Source of the DNA: Astrocystis sublimbata
Lineage: Eukaryota > Ascomycota > Sordariomycetes > Xylariales > Xylariaceae
NCBI GenBank assembly: GCA_022453515.1
Contig: JAJNNY010000033.1
Span: 1-64,000 of the forward strand
DNA length: 64,000 bases
Direction: 5' to 3'
Both the position numbers and the translations under genes were made by a program. The notes below the pieces were generated by a model, which worked only from the letters and a program-made list of their open reading frames with translations, made no database searches and was not told the DNA's origin. How positions within the stretch are numbered: position 1 is the stretch's first letter; each line of letters opens with the position of its first letter. Shown here piece after piece: positions 46,336 to 58,096 of the stretch.

Positions 46336-47659
46336 TTGCTAAGCCTGAGCGAAAGCGACGAAAGCGCTGAGCCTAATTTAGTGCGTGTAAACGGGACACT
46401 GCCAGGTGGTAAGACGGTGCGTCGTAGGCTCGGTAGGTGCCCCTGGATACTGTACATGGAACTAGCACTAAACCGCACTAAACCCAGCTTAGCGATCTCA
46501 CTTGACCCCGTGTCGCCTCGACCCCATCCGTCATTCCCTCATCGTCCCTTCGAAACGTCGAGCGGAAAAGCCTTGCCTTGCCTGGGTGCCTGGCCCGCTG
46601 GCTCTTCTCTGCTGACTGACCCTCGCACCTCGCCCGCCCGCTGCCTCTGTCCAGTGCCAGCCCAATCTCGTGCCAAATCTCGTGCCAAACACCAACGACC
46701 CCGTAGTTCCAACCTCCCCCTGGTGTCAGAAACCAGCACATTCAAGACATCCTCTCGCCAACATCGCACATCGCAGCCTCTCTTTGCCTTGCCTCCCTTG
46801 CCTCCCTACCGTGCTCGTGTTACTCTTATCTATCTACCTGTCGAGCCTGTCACCCTGTGCCGCCGGGACTCCGTCGGGACCTAGTGTGTAGATGTTCCTT
46901 GGGGCCTCGAAGTGGAGATCCCATTGGCGCGGCGTCTAAACTTGCCCCCGTCAGACTCCCCCCCCCCCAAAGAGTCAAGACCCTCCAGGGCGATCGGTCG
47001 TTCTACTCCCCCAGACTTGGATCCATTGTTCTCGAATCGCGCGTGCTGGGCACCTGAAGCAAACAGAGCTCTCCAAGCCATCCAAGCCATCCGAGCGAGC
47101 AGCCAACGCACCCAAAGACGATGCCCATGCTGCCAGCATTCATCTATCATATCTGCGATTGATCGATCACTTCTCAATACCGCCGCTGGTCTTGCTGTGT
47201 GGTCCCTGATCGTCTGCATAACCTCGTGTGTGCTGCGACTGGCGACTGGCAACCGGCAGTGTGCACCATCGTGGCGCCTATTACAACGCCGCCCTCGAAA
47301 AATCCCCATTCGCCATTCGGCCCTCCCCTTGTGCCCTCTGCAGGCTACACAGACTCGGTCTTGTACTCAGCCTCGGTAACCGCGCTCAGGTATGTACATA
47401 CGCTTGTTCTCTTGCTGTACCAGCTACCAGCCACCTCTGCTCAAGGCAAGGCTCTCCAAGTATTATTCTGCCCGATGCTATTCAACTGTCGACAATGGTA
47501 CACAGTTATGTTGCGCCCTTCAATGCTGATGGAGCCTAGATCACCACGTGGCATCATATAGCCTCACCTCCCATCCCGTTACTGATACAAGTTCCCGGCC
47601 GAGCCACGAGTGAAAGCGAATGCTCGTAACCAGTATATAGACACACAATACTGAAGAAG
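46336..47659. other. Upstream region of the F-box/WD40 gene, pyrimidine-rich
   Basis: About 1.3 kb rich in C and T on the plus strand, with several short open frames starting at ATG. It most likely contains the promoter and a long 5' leader with upstream ORFs; none of these frames resembles a known protein. Confidence 0.45.
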
Positions 47660-49865
47660 ATGGACGGCTATCGCCCAGGACCTACCTTCTCGGAGCGCAG
47701 GGGAAGCGCCATGAACTACAGCGAGGAGTTGACTTTGGATTTGCCTGGTGCCGGTCCCGTCATAAAAAATCATAGGATGGACAAGATGTCCCAACCGAGG
47801 CCTCGAGGGCCACCCACTCCGAGCATGAGCACACCTGCCCCCGAATTCGACCAGCAGCAACCGACGGGCTCCCCCCCGCCTCCTCCTACCCCGGCTGCTT
47901 CCCCTGGCCCGACCAATCCTCAGCTGGATTGGAGCGAGGCTGCCGATGACGAGGACTTTTTCCTGGCTGAGGTTCGTCACCATTTCCGGGGGTATTCTGG
48001 CCCGCGCCGAAACCGCCTTCTTGCGGACCTGCTGAACATGTGCACAACCCAACAACTGAGCTTCGTACACCAATTTGTGAGCCCGTTGCTCAAGAAAGAT
48101 CCTTTCACAAGCTTACCGGATGAGCTATGTCTGAGAATTTTGTCATTTATCGATGATCCTCAAGTTCTCGCACGAGCCTCTCAGGTATCGCGGCGTTGGA
48201 GGGACCTGCTTGGTGACGACGTGACTTGGAAGAACCTGTGTGTCAAGCACGACTACGGCCGACGTCTTTCGGATGTCTCATACGGCATACCAGCGTATGC
48301 GATGAGTCGGCCCGGAGCCTTGCCACTGGCTGATGTCGAATATGTCAACCAGAGTTTCCCAGGCGCTTTATCCGGACCGTCTTCTTTTCACATCGCATCT
48401 AGAAGTGTTGATGGGCCAGCAACTGCCGGGTCTGTTCAACGTCCAAAGTTACGATCATACAAATCCCACTTCAAGCAGAGATATCTAGTTGAGTCCGCAT
48501 GGCGGACTGGCGGGCGCAAGTCGACGCGTACCATTACACAGGATGGCAGGGTCGTCACAAGCTTACACCTCACACCGAAATACATTGTTGTGGCACTGGA
48601 TAACGCAAGAATACATATCTTCGATCGCAAGGGAAATGCGCTTCGAACGCTCCAAGGTCACGTGATGGGTGTGTGGGCCATGGTACCGTGGGAAGATGTC
48701 CTGGTCAGCGGTGGATGTGATCGAGACGTGCGGGTCTGGGACATGACGAATGGGTAAGATGAACGCACTTTGAGTTGTCAACAACTTGGCTAACAAGTTC
48801 GCAGTGCGTGCTTGCATATATTACGCGGTCACACCTCTACTGTTCGCTGCCTCAAGATGTCTGACGCCAACACTGCAATTTCCGGTTCTCGGGATACGAC
48901 TCTGAGAGTGTGGGATATTAAGCAGGGTGTCTGTAGGAACGTCCTAGTCGGTCACCAAGCAAGTGTAAGGTGCCTTGAAATCAAGGGAGACATTGTCGTC
49001 TCAGGAAGTTATGATGCTACCGCCAAGATATGGAGTATTTCAGAAGGCCGATGCCTACATACTCTCACAGGCCACTTTAGCCAGATCTACGCAATTGCCT
49101 TTGACGGCAACAGAGTTGTGACGGGAAGTCTCGATACCAGTGTCAGGGTATGGGATGCTCATACTGGGTTAGTCTGCTGTCCTACATCCCATAACGTGTC
49201 GTACAATTTGGTTATACGGTTCTATTGACACACTGAATAGCGAGCCTATTGCTGTCCTGCAGGGTCACACCTCCTTAGTCGGCCAACTTCAGCTGCGTGG
49301 AAATACTCTCGTCACCGGGGGGTCCGACGGATCCGTCAGAGTCTGGTCGCTCGAGAAGATGTGTCCCATCCACCGCCTCGCTGCGCACGACAACAGTGTC
49401 ACGAGTCTTCAATTCGATGATACTCGAGTCGTTAGTGGAGGCAGCGATGGAAGAGTCAAAGTCTGGGATGTAAAGACAGGACATCTGGTACGAGAGCTCA
49501 TCACAGCCGAGTCTGTGTGGAGGGTTGTTTTCGAAGACGAAAAGTGTGTTGCTGTGACCACTAGTGGAAGCCGGGTCATGATGGAGGTATGTAGTATGCA
49601 CGCCGTTCTTTCCTACTCTGACTGACTGTCTCAGGTGTGGTCGTTCTCACCACCTGAGGACGCCTATTTTGAAAGGCCAACCTCGCTACCTCAACGGTTG
49701 GCCGAGCCGCAAGATGCTCAGCTAAAAGCTGATTTTCGACGGTCTGCCCTGGGCTTGATGAAGTCGGCGTCGCAGGAGGACTCTAGTAGCCATGATGTTC
49801 TCATGAGGGATGCAGGTCCGTCGACTGCACCTTTAGCGGGAAACACTTTTTTCCGGGACGATTGA
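47660..49865 (+). CDS. F-box/WD40 protein, Cdc4/Fbw7 type (SCF substrate receptor)
   Basis: Substrate-recognition subunit of an SCF ubiquitin ligase. Exons are 47660-48753, 48805-49167, 49241-49586 and 49635-49865, giving 677 residues. A Pro-rich N-terminus precedes a dimerisation-like segment (RNRLLADLLNMCTTQQLSF), then the F-box KKDPFTSLPDELCLRILSF at about 145-195, which binds Skp1. Eight WD40 blades follow (about 295-600), each with GH and WD ends (for example TLQGHVMGVW, GGCDRDVRVWD, GSYDATAKIWS). Eight blades plus the dimerisation segment point to Cdc4/Fbw7 rather than to the sulphur regulator SconB/Met30. Neurospora FWD-1, which degrades the clock protein FRQ, is a possible orthologue; I cannot settle this without alignment. 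Introns are 51, 73 and 48 nt. Confidence 0.92.
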
Positions 49866-50456
49866 CGATGACAGTTATTTTTGGGGCCAAGAGCTTTGTT
49901 ATTGATGGCTGCCTCACGATTTTCCGGCTTAGAGACTCGACTGAATGCATTGCAGGCGTTACAACATTGGTATGGGTGTTGGAGAAATCAGGTTTCGGGC
50001 AATACTGCAAGCGTAATGGAGTTGGGGGGATTTTCGGAATATAAGGGGAGCATTATGCGGCAGGGACTGAACATACATAGACTTAGCGACCGCGTCATTA
50101 CTTTTATATGTATATTGACCGCTATTTTTTGTTTTGGGGTAGCTCTGCTCCATTAGCATCGCATTACTTCACAGTACTGGGCTGCTTCTCTATTTATCAT
50201 AGGCACTCTCTCTATCGTCATGATGCTCCTTGGGCTCGAATGTGATGCGATCAACAGTTGCCGTTCCCGCGGGCTCGAATGACCGAGGAACATGTAGATG
50301 CTTATCTATGTGTGTTCAAGATTGCCCCATGACGACCTCGAGGAGCCCGAAGTGTCAGCATTTGGAGCCTCACATGAGCCGGTTCAGTCAATTTCTTCAA
50401 ATGTCGCTGGTATGGCGACCCTACCGTTCTGTCTAACATGCAGGCTCGGCTCTATC
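49866..50456. other. Intergenic region between convergent genes
   Basis: 3' ends of the F-box gene and of the TPR-like gene. A duplicated GGGCTCGAATG occurs near 50233 and 50271. No gene seen. Confidence 0.45.
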
Positions 50457-51695
50457 TTAGCCAGCGATAGCCATCCACTCCTCAGCGACAACCTGTCTCT
50501 TCCTCTTCTCCCACGTGCTCAGCCCGCCTTCGGCGGCACCATCCCACTCTCGGTTCGCCAGCTTCCTCGCCGCCTCCAGAATGCCGCTTACGGCGGCCTT
50601 GTTGAGGGCCTCCACATACCGCTCATCAGTGCCCGACTTGCCCGTCTTCTCCAGCACGTCGGCCAGCCCGAGATACCCCATGGCGTTGTCGAGTTCGGAC
50701 GAGGCGAAGGTGTACATGTCTGCGGCCTTGTCTAGCTCGCCGCGCTTCAGCCGGATCGCGGCGATGCCGAGGGCGAAACTCACTTCCCACTGCCAAACCG
50801 GGCTGAACTTTTCGCCGTTGGCCACTCTACCAGAGGCCTCGTTCGCATCTGCTTCCCCTGCCTGCTGTTTGCTTGGACGGCGTGCGGGGGAAGGTGGTCC
50901 CTGAGTGCTAGCCTCAGGAGCGGTACTGCCGCCGATCTCATACGCTTTGCGGAACCATCGGAGCGCATTGTTATCGCTCTCACGGGTGTTCTCCGCCGCG
51001 TACATAAGGGCACGCAAGGTGCAGGCATCGGCCGCGAAGTCGACCTGGGAACCGCTCTTTGCGTCAGCACCGTTCCGACCGGGGCCGTCGCCGATACGCC
51101 GCAGGATGCGCTCGAACCCCTGGACCGCGGGCTCGAACTGGGGCAGGTGCAGCATCCGCCTCTGCAGCGCCATGCGCACCATGGTGAGGATGCTCGGCGT
51201 GTAGCCCAGCCCCGCCAGCGTGTGCAGGATGTGCAGCGCCATGTGCGAGGCCGCTCCTCCCGGCTGGTTCAACATGATGACGGCGGCAACGTAGTGCAGT
51301 GTATATGCGGAGATGATGCTGCGCTGGTTGTCGGGAGACGTGAAAGAGTCAGTCGTGTCGATGAGATGCTCGCGCCATTGTGTGGCATTCTTCAGCGCTG
51401 CGCTGGCGTACCTCCGCGCTGTCTGGAAGCAGTCGTCGGCGCTCAGGTCCGTGACGAGCGGCGCGCGGGCATGCGCCGCCCAGAACTCCAGCGGCGGGAC
51501 GTCGGCGCGCGTGAAACGCACTCTGGCAAAGGTGTCGCGAGTGGGCACGGCGGCTACTCGTATTTTACGCCGTGGTCTGGGTGTGGTGCTGAAGAGGTGG
51601 TGTGGTGTAGATAGGTAGATGGCAGGCCGTGGTGAGAGGGCTAGACGGCTCAGCCGTCTCGTGCACTGTATGCATGTGAATTTTGTGAATGACAT
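50457..51695 (-). CDS. Mitochondrial TPR/Sel1-like helical-repeat protein, function unknown
   Basis: Intronless gene for 412 residues; I do not recognise a characterised family. The first 45 residues are rich in Arg and Ser with no acidic residue (MSFTKFTCIQCTRRLSRLAL, then more Arg), a strong matrix-targeting signal. The rest is alpha-helical with repeated Ala/Leu/Tyr spacing: RALMYAAENTRESDNNALRW, ALGIAAIRLKRGELDKAADM and MGYLGLADVLEKTGKSGTDE look like tandem TPR/Sel1-type hairpins in which a short residue is followed by a helix break. A low-complexity Pro/Ser/Ala segment lies between about 255 and 290. Such proteins often act in respiratory-complex assembly or organellar RNA handling, but nothing here decides between these. 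Confidence 0.8.
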   Translation of the reverse strand: MSFTKFTCIQCTRRLSRLALSPRPAIYLSTPHHLFSTTPRPRRKIRVAAVPTRDTFARVRFTRADVPPLEFWAAHARAPLVTDLSADDCFQTARRYASAALKNATQWREHLIDTTDSFTSPDNQRSIISAYTLHYVAAVIMLNQPGGAASHMALHILHTLAGLGYTPSILTMVRMALQRRMLHLPQFEPAVQGFERILRRIGDGPGRNGADAKSGSQVDFAADACTLRALMYAAENTRESDNNALRWFRKAYEIGGSTAPEASTQGPPSPARRPSKQQAGEADANEASGRVANGEKFSPVWQWEVSFALGIAAIRLKRGELDKAADMYTFASSELDNAMGYLGLADVLEKTGKSGTDERYVEALNKAAVSGILEAARKLANREWDGAAEGGLSTWEKRKRQVVAEEWMAIAG

Positions 51696-52446
51696 GACTC
51701 CGACGTCTTTCCAAGTTGTCTACCATATCATTCCGGACTCGATCCAAGGTCGGGATTTGTCCGTCCGTCCATACGCAATGTCAATTACAGGCTTGAGCCT
51801 CGATGCACCACGGGGTAGAGTGAAGTGAACGGATTTGGCCTGACAATGCTCAATCAAGTCATGGGTTTCGATGTTCTCCGGCCGTTTGAACTGTTATAAA
51901 AGCCTTACCACCCGACGCAGGAAACACTGGATCATGGATAAGATCAAGGCGTAGTAGGTATTAGGTTCTTTTGAGTCTATACAGGTATGTACCTACCACC
52001 TACGAAAACATATAGGTAGCATCGCATGCAATTTACATGTCTAGGTAGGGGCCCTGTCTAGGAGGTAGGGACCTGGTTAAGGCAGGTACTTAAGGTACCT
52101 AGGTAGGTATATGTAAGCTTGGTGAATGAATTGAAGCTCCACAGACAACCTTAGGACCTGCCCAGGTGACGGGGTGGTGGGACCTCCTGCCAGCACCATG
52201 CAAGTATCGGGGCCGGGCCATGGCCCCGGGACATTACCTTAGTACCAGGTATGCTTATACAAGAGTAGTTGCATCAGATGGGCAATGCTTTTAGCACCTG
52301 GCGGGGCCTTTTATCTTATCGACCTCAGGTCCCATCCCGCTGTCAAGCAACGAAAAAGTTGGGAGACAGCCCACTACCTAGGTATCGACCAATTCCCAAA
52401 CCACTTGTGCGGCTTGATCTCATATATCATATACCCAGCCCGCGAC
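51696..52446. other. Intergenic region, divergent promoter with dense TAGGTA words
   Basis: Between 51950 and 52115 the words TAGGTA, TACCTA and CCTAGG occur about a dozen times. An in-frame upstream ATG at 52285 could extend the UTP16-like protein by 54 residues, but that extension has no family support. Confidence 0.55.
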
Positions 52447-53810
52447 ATGGCTCCCGTCACAAGAAGAGCCGCAAAGGCACAGAGCGAGAGCGGAACCCCC
52501 AGAGAGTCACCAGCGAGCACCCCAACCACCACCAAAAAAGGCGCCGAGGCGCTTTTCGAAGACACCATCGCGCTACGGAGCAAGCGAGGACCTCCGAGCA
52601 CCACCGGCGACGAGGACGTGGTGGCGACGCCGCGGCGCAAGAAGCTCGAGGTGCGCCTGCGAAGAGAGGAAGGTCCCGCCCATTTTCGCTCATCCATCGA
52701 GGTCCAGATACCCAGCTCCGCCATCAAGACGCCGCGGTCCAAGGCCAGCCCCGTCCCCGACTCCCAAGCCACGGCTACCACCGACGAGGGCTCCCAGAGC
52801 TTCGAGCCCCTGAGCGCGTCGAGGCAGCTTGAGGAAGAGGCGACGCAGTCGCTGGCGCAGTCACGGTTGTTACAGTCCAGCCAAGAGACTGCCACACCCT
52901 TATCCAAAGCAACCAGAGCCAAACGAGGTAGCACCGGGAAACGGTCGAACAAGAAGCCCGTGACGGCGGAGGAGCCTGAAGCTGATGAAACACCCCGACC
53001 CAAGGCTGTTGCCAAGTCTACGCATGTAGTATTCGGAGACGACGACGACGTAGACAAGTTCGTCGCCGCAGCCGCGGAGAAGGAGCAAGAACGCCCACCA
53101 GTCAAGGGTGGCGATGAAGATGAGCATGAGCTTGAAGAGAGCGACGACGAGGCCCCCGAAGCGGTGTCGACGGCAGCTGCTGCAAAACAGACTTTGAAGT
53201 CGGCCAGGGCTGCCATAGAAGCTGCAGAGAAGTACGTATACCCCTCTGCTTGTTAGTGGTTCGCTTCTTGCAGACATGCTAACCCGTCTACAGCTATGCG
53301 GCGACAACGAAAAAGAAGCGCCAAGCGCGAGACAACCTCTTGAAGCAGCAGGCCACGAAGCGGAAACGGACAGAGACTAGTACATCGGGAAAGGAGGGCA
53401 GGTCGTCGGACGAAGAAGGCGGAGAATCGGACGAGGACGGCAAAACAGAGGAGAGCAAGATGGCCACATCAAAACGCCAACGACGACCCCACAGCCTACC
53501 CAATCTGTTGCCTGCCGAGTTCCTGACGGACTCGAGCGAGGACGAGGACGAGACGGCCCTGAAGGAAGTGGTCCAGCGACCGCAAAAGATCACCTTCGAG
53601 ACGGCCATGCAGGCCCTCGGCGCTGAGGGCAAAGGACCGCGGGACGAGATTGTCGGCTTGACGCGGTATCGCGTGCTGGCCAAGCAAGGCGATCCACGCC
53701 TTGCACCAAAGGCGAACAAGCAGTCGGGCAGAATTAAGGAGGATCTCATACGGAGAGGACGCAGCCGTGTTGAGTTGAATAAGAAACGTGGGTTCTTCGT
53801 CAAGAAGTAG
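52447..53810 (+). CDS. UTP16: U3 snoRNA-associated protein 16 (UTP16/Bud21-like)
   Basis: Component linked to the U3 snoRNP/SSU processome, which processes 18S pre-rRNA in the nucleolus. Exons are 52447-53231 and 53294-53810 (62 nt intron), giving 433 residues. Most of the protein is low-complexity and charged: basic N-terminus (APVTRRAAKAQ), repeated Ser/Thr/Glu segments, an acidic block (DEDEHELEESDDE), a basic KKKRQARD stretch. The family signature is split: KSTHVVFGDDDD in exon 1 and TLKSARAAIEAAENYAATTK across the intron, with the C-terminal KRGFFVKK end. The start at 52447 is chosen over the upstream in-frame ATG at 52285 because MAPVTRRAAK is the usual basic opening. Low complexity limits certainty, but motif order supports the call. 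Confidence 0.85.
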
Positions 53811-54084
53811 CATACTTACCTGTTTACATATCGCCTAGAGGGATACCAATGCAAACGCATAACTGCACACCTGGCATGGCGCAACAAACATCAAGCCCGT
53901 ATAGCCCAAGTTGTACTCGTTCATTAAAGTATCCATGACCATTCTACGGGTTTCTTCGAAACGACTAGATAAGGGTGGGTATTGTATCTCTACCCCAGCG
54001 TACTCGCTCTTTTATTCCAAACGCACGATATGCTTCGAGTTCTCTTATAGGCAAGCATTTTTAAATCAGACAAAATTCAGTCTC

Positions 54085-56617
54085 TTATTTTTCTGACTCG
54101 ACGACGAGTTTCTCATCTCCTGCATCGACCTCCCCACCGACGACTTTCCCCTTGACGCCTTGCTCGACCGCATCTAGCTTGTAGTTGCGCATGAAGAATG
54201 AAAGCAGAACAATGGGCGCGCACAGCGAGATGGCAATAATGAGCAGCACGTGCATCGTCTCCTGGTAGCTCCTGTTGATGGCCACGCGTGCGGGCGAGTC
54301 TGGGGGGTACATGGTATAGTTGCTCGCGACGCCGACGTCGCCGAAAATCGTGTGTGCCTGGTCCGCCACGTCGGCGGGCAGGTACGTCGACAGCTTGGAC
54401 GGGATCAGCTGCGTCCAGACGGCACCTGAGATGGCCGAGCCCACAGCGCCGCCGATCTCGACGAGCGTTAGGAACACGGCCGTCGCCGCGGCGACTTGCT
54501 GGTGGCTGGCTGAAGCTTGCACTCCGAGTTGCGCGGGGACTATATTGCACAAGGGAATATCGTTAGCATGCGACTGGTCACGGGACCACCACCACCACTA
54601 AAGACGACGAGAACGTATGTACGTACCGTTTAGCATTCCACCGCCGATACCGACGGCGATCTGGGCTCCGACCAGAGAACCAGTCGTCGTGTTCTCCGTG
54701 CGGTAGCGGATCATCAGACCGACGCCAAGCAGGTAAATCAGGGAGCCGGCCGTGATATAGTATTTGTAATGGCGCGAGTATTTAATCAGCAGCGACACGA
54801 CAATCGATGTCACGGTCGACGTGAAGGAGAAAACCTGTGTGATATGGCCCGCGGCCGTAATCCCTTGATGCTGCACGACTAGAAGATACGAGTAGAAATA
54901 GGGTTGGACTGAGAGGTAGAATACCACTGGATCATCATCGCGTCAGTTGCAGAAAGAGGAAGAGCGGAGAGATCGAATCTGCCAAGGTATACTCGGGGGC
55001 GCGAGGTTGAAAAGGGGATGGATGGCTAGGTACTTACGGAAATAGAAAAACCCGATGGCGCAGCCCGCGCAGAACGTGCGTGACTTGAGCAGTTCCAGGG
55101 GAATCAGAGGGTGAGGAGCAAGCTTCTTAGAGCTTTCCCAGAGGGGGAACGCAATAAGCAGGACGCCACCGACGACAATGAGGGCGATGATGGTAGGGCT
55201 CTGCCAGCCGCCCGGCGCAGTCTTGGTCAATGTCAGAGGGATGAGGATGAGGGAGAAGGAGGCGCTGAGGAGCACTATTCCGCCGATGTCCAGGCTGTAC
55301 CAGAGGTTCACAGCGCCGTTCGACACGTTCTTCACGGCAGCGAGAGGTCCACCCTCGGTGAAGCGGCGCTTCTCCTGCGGCGGTGCCAGTCTTTTCGCGC
55401 GACGGCCGTTGAGGAACAGCGTCAGCGCAAGAGGCAGGAAAACGACTGGAAGTATGATGGCCCATATACCGTAGGCCCAGCGCCATGTCGAGGTGGCGAT
55501 GACTATAGCCCTCGGGGTTAGTTACGTCTTTGTGAAAACTAATACCGACTCGTGACCCAGGCCCCGTGGGACGAGAATATATGACGGATCCCCGCCTATT
55601 TACACACACCCAGTCCGTCATCCATTTCTCGTGTGATGAGGCCAGTCACTTGAAACCAGCGGGGAAAATAGGAAAACGGACGACCTACAGGCACTGCCGA
55701 TGAGAGGGCCAATCCAAGTAGTGGCTAGAAATGGGACATCGGGAAGACTCGAAAGAAGAGCTCTGTTCACTAGACTGCTAGTGTCGGCGATGAAGATCTG
55801 TTGTAGGATCTGGAGACCTGTTGATCCTGCCGACTACAACGGCTGGAGTCAGTAATTGCCTTTCACGGGAAAAGAATTGCTCTTGGAACAGTGGTTTGCA
55901 AGTGTATCGGAAGCATAGATACCTGTTAGGGCAACTTATGCTCCCGAGACTTGTCAGAGGGGGGGAACACATGACTCCAGGGGTTGCATACATAGAATAT
56001 CTGAGCGGCAGCGAAAGTCTGGACATTGGCAGACGCCGCCATTTGGATATAACCCAGGACGTATAGGAAGATGCAAATAATAAATGCTTCGAGCCGGCCG
56101 AACACATCCGCAATCTTGGCCATGGGCGGTTTAATGACAGCTGCGAATATGTTAGCTATGGCTTGCTACAACTGCCATCCCTCGTCCGCCGAGGCTCGAG
56201 TCGAAGCCTGGCGGTCTCCCCCCCTTTCTCTCTGGTTGAATTGAATCCGGGACACGACACGAAGGGCGCAATATGCCAAGACTTACCGTTCACGACGTTT
56301 TGGATGACGTAGACAGTTGCGATGAGTGAATGGCTGCTGAAAGAACTGGTGGCGAAGGGCACGACGGTGTAGGTGGTCTGGCCCTCGAGGGACGTGGTGA
56401 AAGCCATGAGGAAGATGCCGAAATAGGCCGCGATCAGGCCCCATTTCGACCAGACCATGGAGATGGCCTCAATCCGCCTGACCCCTGCTTGGGTCTCTTG
56501 TCCCGAGCTTTGCGAGCCGTGGGACAGCGATCTCTCACGATCGGGGGCTGCGGCGTCGGAGCTGTCCGTAGCCCCGTTGCTCGGTATCTTGGAGACGTCG
56601 ACGACGTCGTTGGCCAT
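54085..56617 (-). CDS. Siderophore iron transporter, MFS (MirB/Sit1/Arn family)
   Basis: Plasma-membrane or vesicular major-facilitator protein that imports ferric siderophores by proton symport. Exons are 56287-56617, 55992-56140, 55689-55833, 55038-55502, 54627-54926 and 54085-54539, giving 614 residues with all six junctions in phase. The polar N-tail is followed by WGLIAAYFGIFLMAFTTSLE, the first helix; KPPMAKIADVFGRLEAF is the MFS loop 2-3 signature in the siderophore-transporter form, and FIADTSSLVNRALLSSLPD and STWRWAYGIWAII are family hallmarks. About 14 hydrophobic segments can be counted. The start at 56617 has a purine at -3; ATGs at 56632 and 56674 are in frame. No siderophore-synthesis gene is nearby. 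A GATA-factor site lies about 190 bp upstream, suggesting iron repression. Confidence 0.93.
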
Positions 56618-58096
56618 TGTATTGTGCGCCATTAACCAAGCAGGTGATGATTGGTGATTATTATCGCAGTGCACATCTATCGCGCTCTACGAGACGAGAA
56701 AGCAATGTTCTTGGAAGCAAAGCCCGGTACGATGGGCCAGCCCTATATGTGATCAGCGCGTGTGAACCGTGCGGGTCGCATGAACCATATCAAGAATGAA
56801 AATTCGTTATCAGATCGAGAGATTAAAGCATTGGTTCAGATCTACTGCCTAAGTAAGTAAGTAGGTATATATGTACGCACACCCCCCAACGAATCCCACG
56901 AAAGGCATGGTGGGATCATCGGAAATTCACCCGCAAGGGGGATTGACGTAGGTAGGGTAGGGGTGTAGGTATTTGAGATAGGCCCCGAAATACGCTTCGG
57001 AGCGGCCGAGCGAGTCGAGCGAGTGTCTCTTGCTACCTACCTAGTACCTACCTCGCTATTGTACATTTTGTGTTGTAATGAATGGCATGTTACTACGCTC
57101 GAACCCCCACTTAGTTTGATTGTCGTGCCCAGACATGTAATCCGCCGCTTGAGCCCAGCCACCTGGTCAGGTGGTCAGTCAGTCACCAGTGCAAATGCCA
57201 TTTTGTAGGTACTTACCTAGTATCAATATGAATACATGAGCAGATAATTGCGTTTGTTGGGTGAGTCGCGCTACCTATATGTACTTAACCTACCTAAGTA
57301 AGTAGGCAGTACGTCTTGGATACTACCTGGAGCATGCATGCAGAAGTCGCCCTGAGGCTGGTGGCTGCATGTACCTAGTCGGAACATACTTCTTTCATGA
57401 AGACTATAAGAAGGCAAACCGACCACAGCCGAATCCCGGTTCCGTGAGCTCCACATTGCGCATATTGAACAGCAATTGTTGTTAGTCGTGCATTCATACA
57501 TACTATATAAGAAGCCATCATCCCAACTGTGGTGAATGTATGCCAAATCAATCGAGCCTCAGCAACGGTTCTTCCTCGTCATACTAGACCGAGCAACCTA
57601 GATCTGCACTCAAGATGTGTCCCTCCCTCCCAACACAAGACTATGTCCCGTCTCAGCCCCTATATAAAACATATGATAGTGAATGGGCCCTTCCATGCAA
57701 TCAACAGTCAACCCCATAAGCCTTTTCCAGTAACCCGACCAAAACGCTGTGCTATACTAGATGGCAACAAGATTGCGTACACCACGTACATTGCAGCTAT
57801 GAAGTAGAACAGAAAGTGGTATCTTGGAACATGTGGTAAGAAAGGTACCCGCGCCGCGATGCATTGAGCTACCCGCTGAATCAAAATATAGAACAGTGAA
57901 GAGAAGAACCTCCCAAAAGAATAAGAAGCCCTGGTGTATACAGGGCCCGTTGATATAGATTGTGTGGTCGAAAAGATCGGGTCGCTCACAATTGATTGCC
58001 AGCGAAGTCCGAGTCTGAAGCAGCAGTTCTGCTCAAGCAGCAAGACAGCCCGCTATAGCTCGGCCAACCTGTTTGGAGGAGCTGCAATCGGGAGAT
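56618..58096. other. Intergenic region upstream of the siderophore transporter gene
   Basis: Promoter of the transporter gene and 3' region of the RING-PH-VWA gene. Contains the GATA element at 56807-56815, a weaker CAGATAA at 57241-57247, and TAGGTA/CCTACC words near 56868, 57037 and 57290. No gene supported. Confidence 0.55.
56807..56815 (-). promoter_or_regulatory. SreA/Fep1-type GATA-factor binding site
   Basis: The minus strand reads ATCTGATAA, a perfect match to the ATCWGATAA consensus reported for iron-repressing GATA factors (SreA, SRE, Fep1, Urbs1) at siderophore genes. It lies about 190 bp upstream of the transporter start codon in the right orientation. A 9-base match can arise by chance, but the placement at a siderophore-transporter promoter makes it credible. 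Confidence 0.65.

Noticed and set aside
52374..53216. 280-codon minus-strand frame opposite the UTP16-like gene
   Set aside because: Ser/Ala-rich antisense of an acidic low-complexity gene; no recognisable domain.
57090..57130. B-box-like GGTTCGAGC on the minus strand
   Set aside because: No cloverleaf, acceptor stem or A box can be drawn around it.
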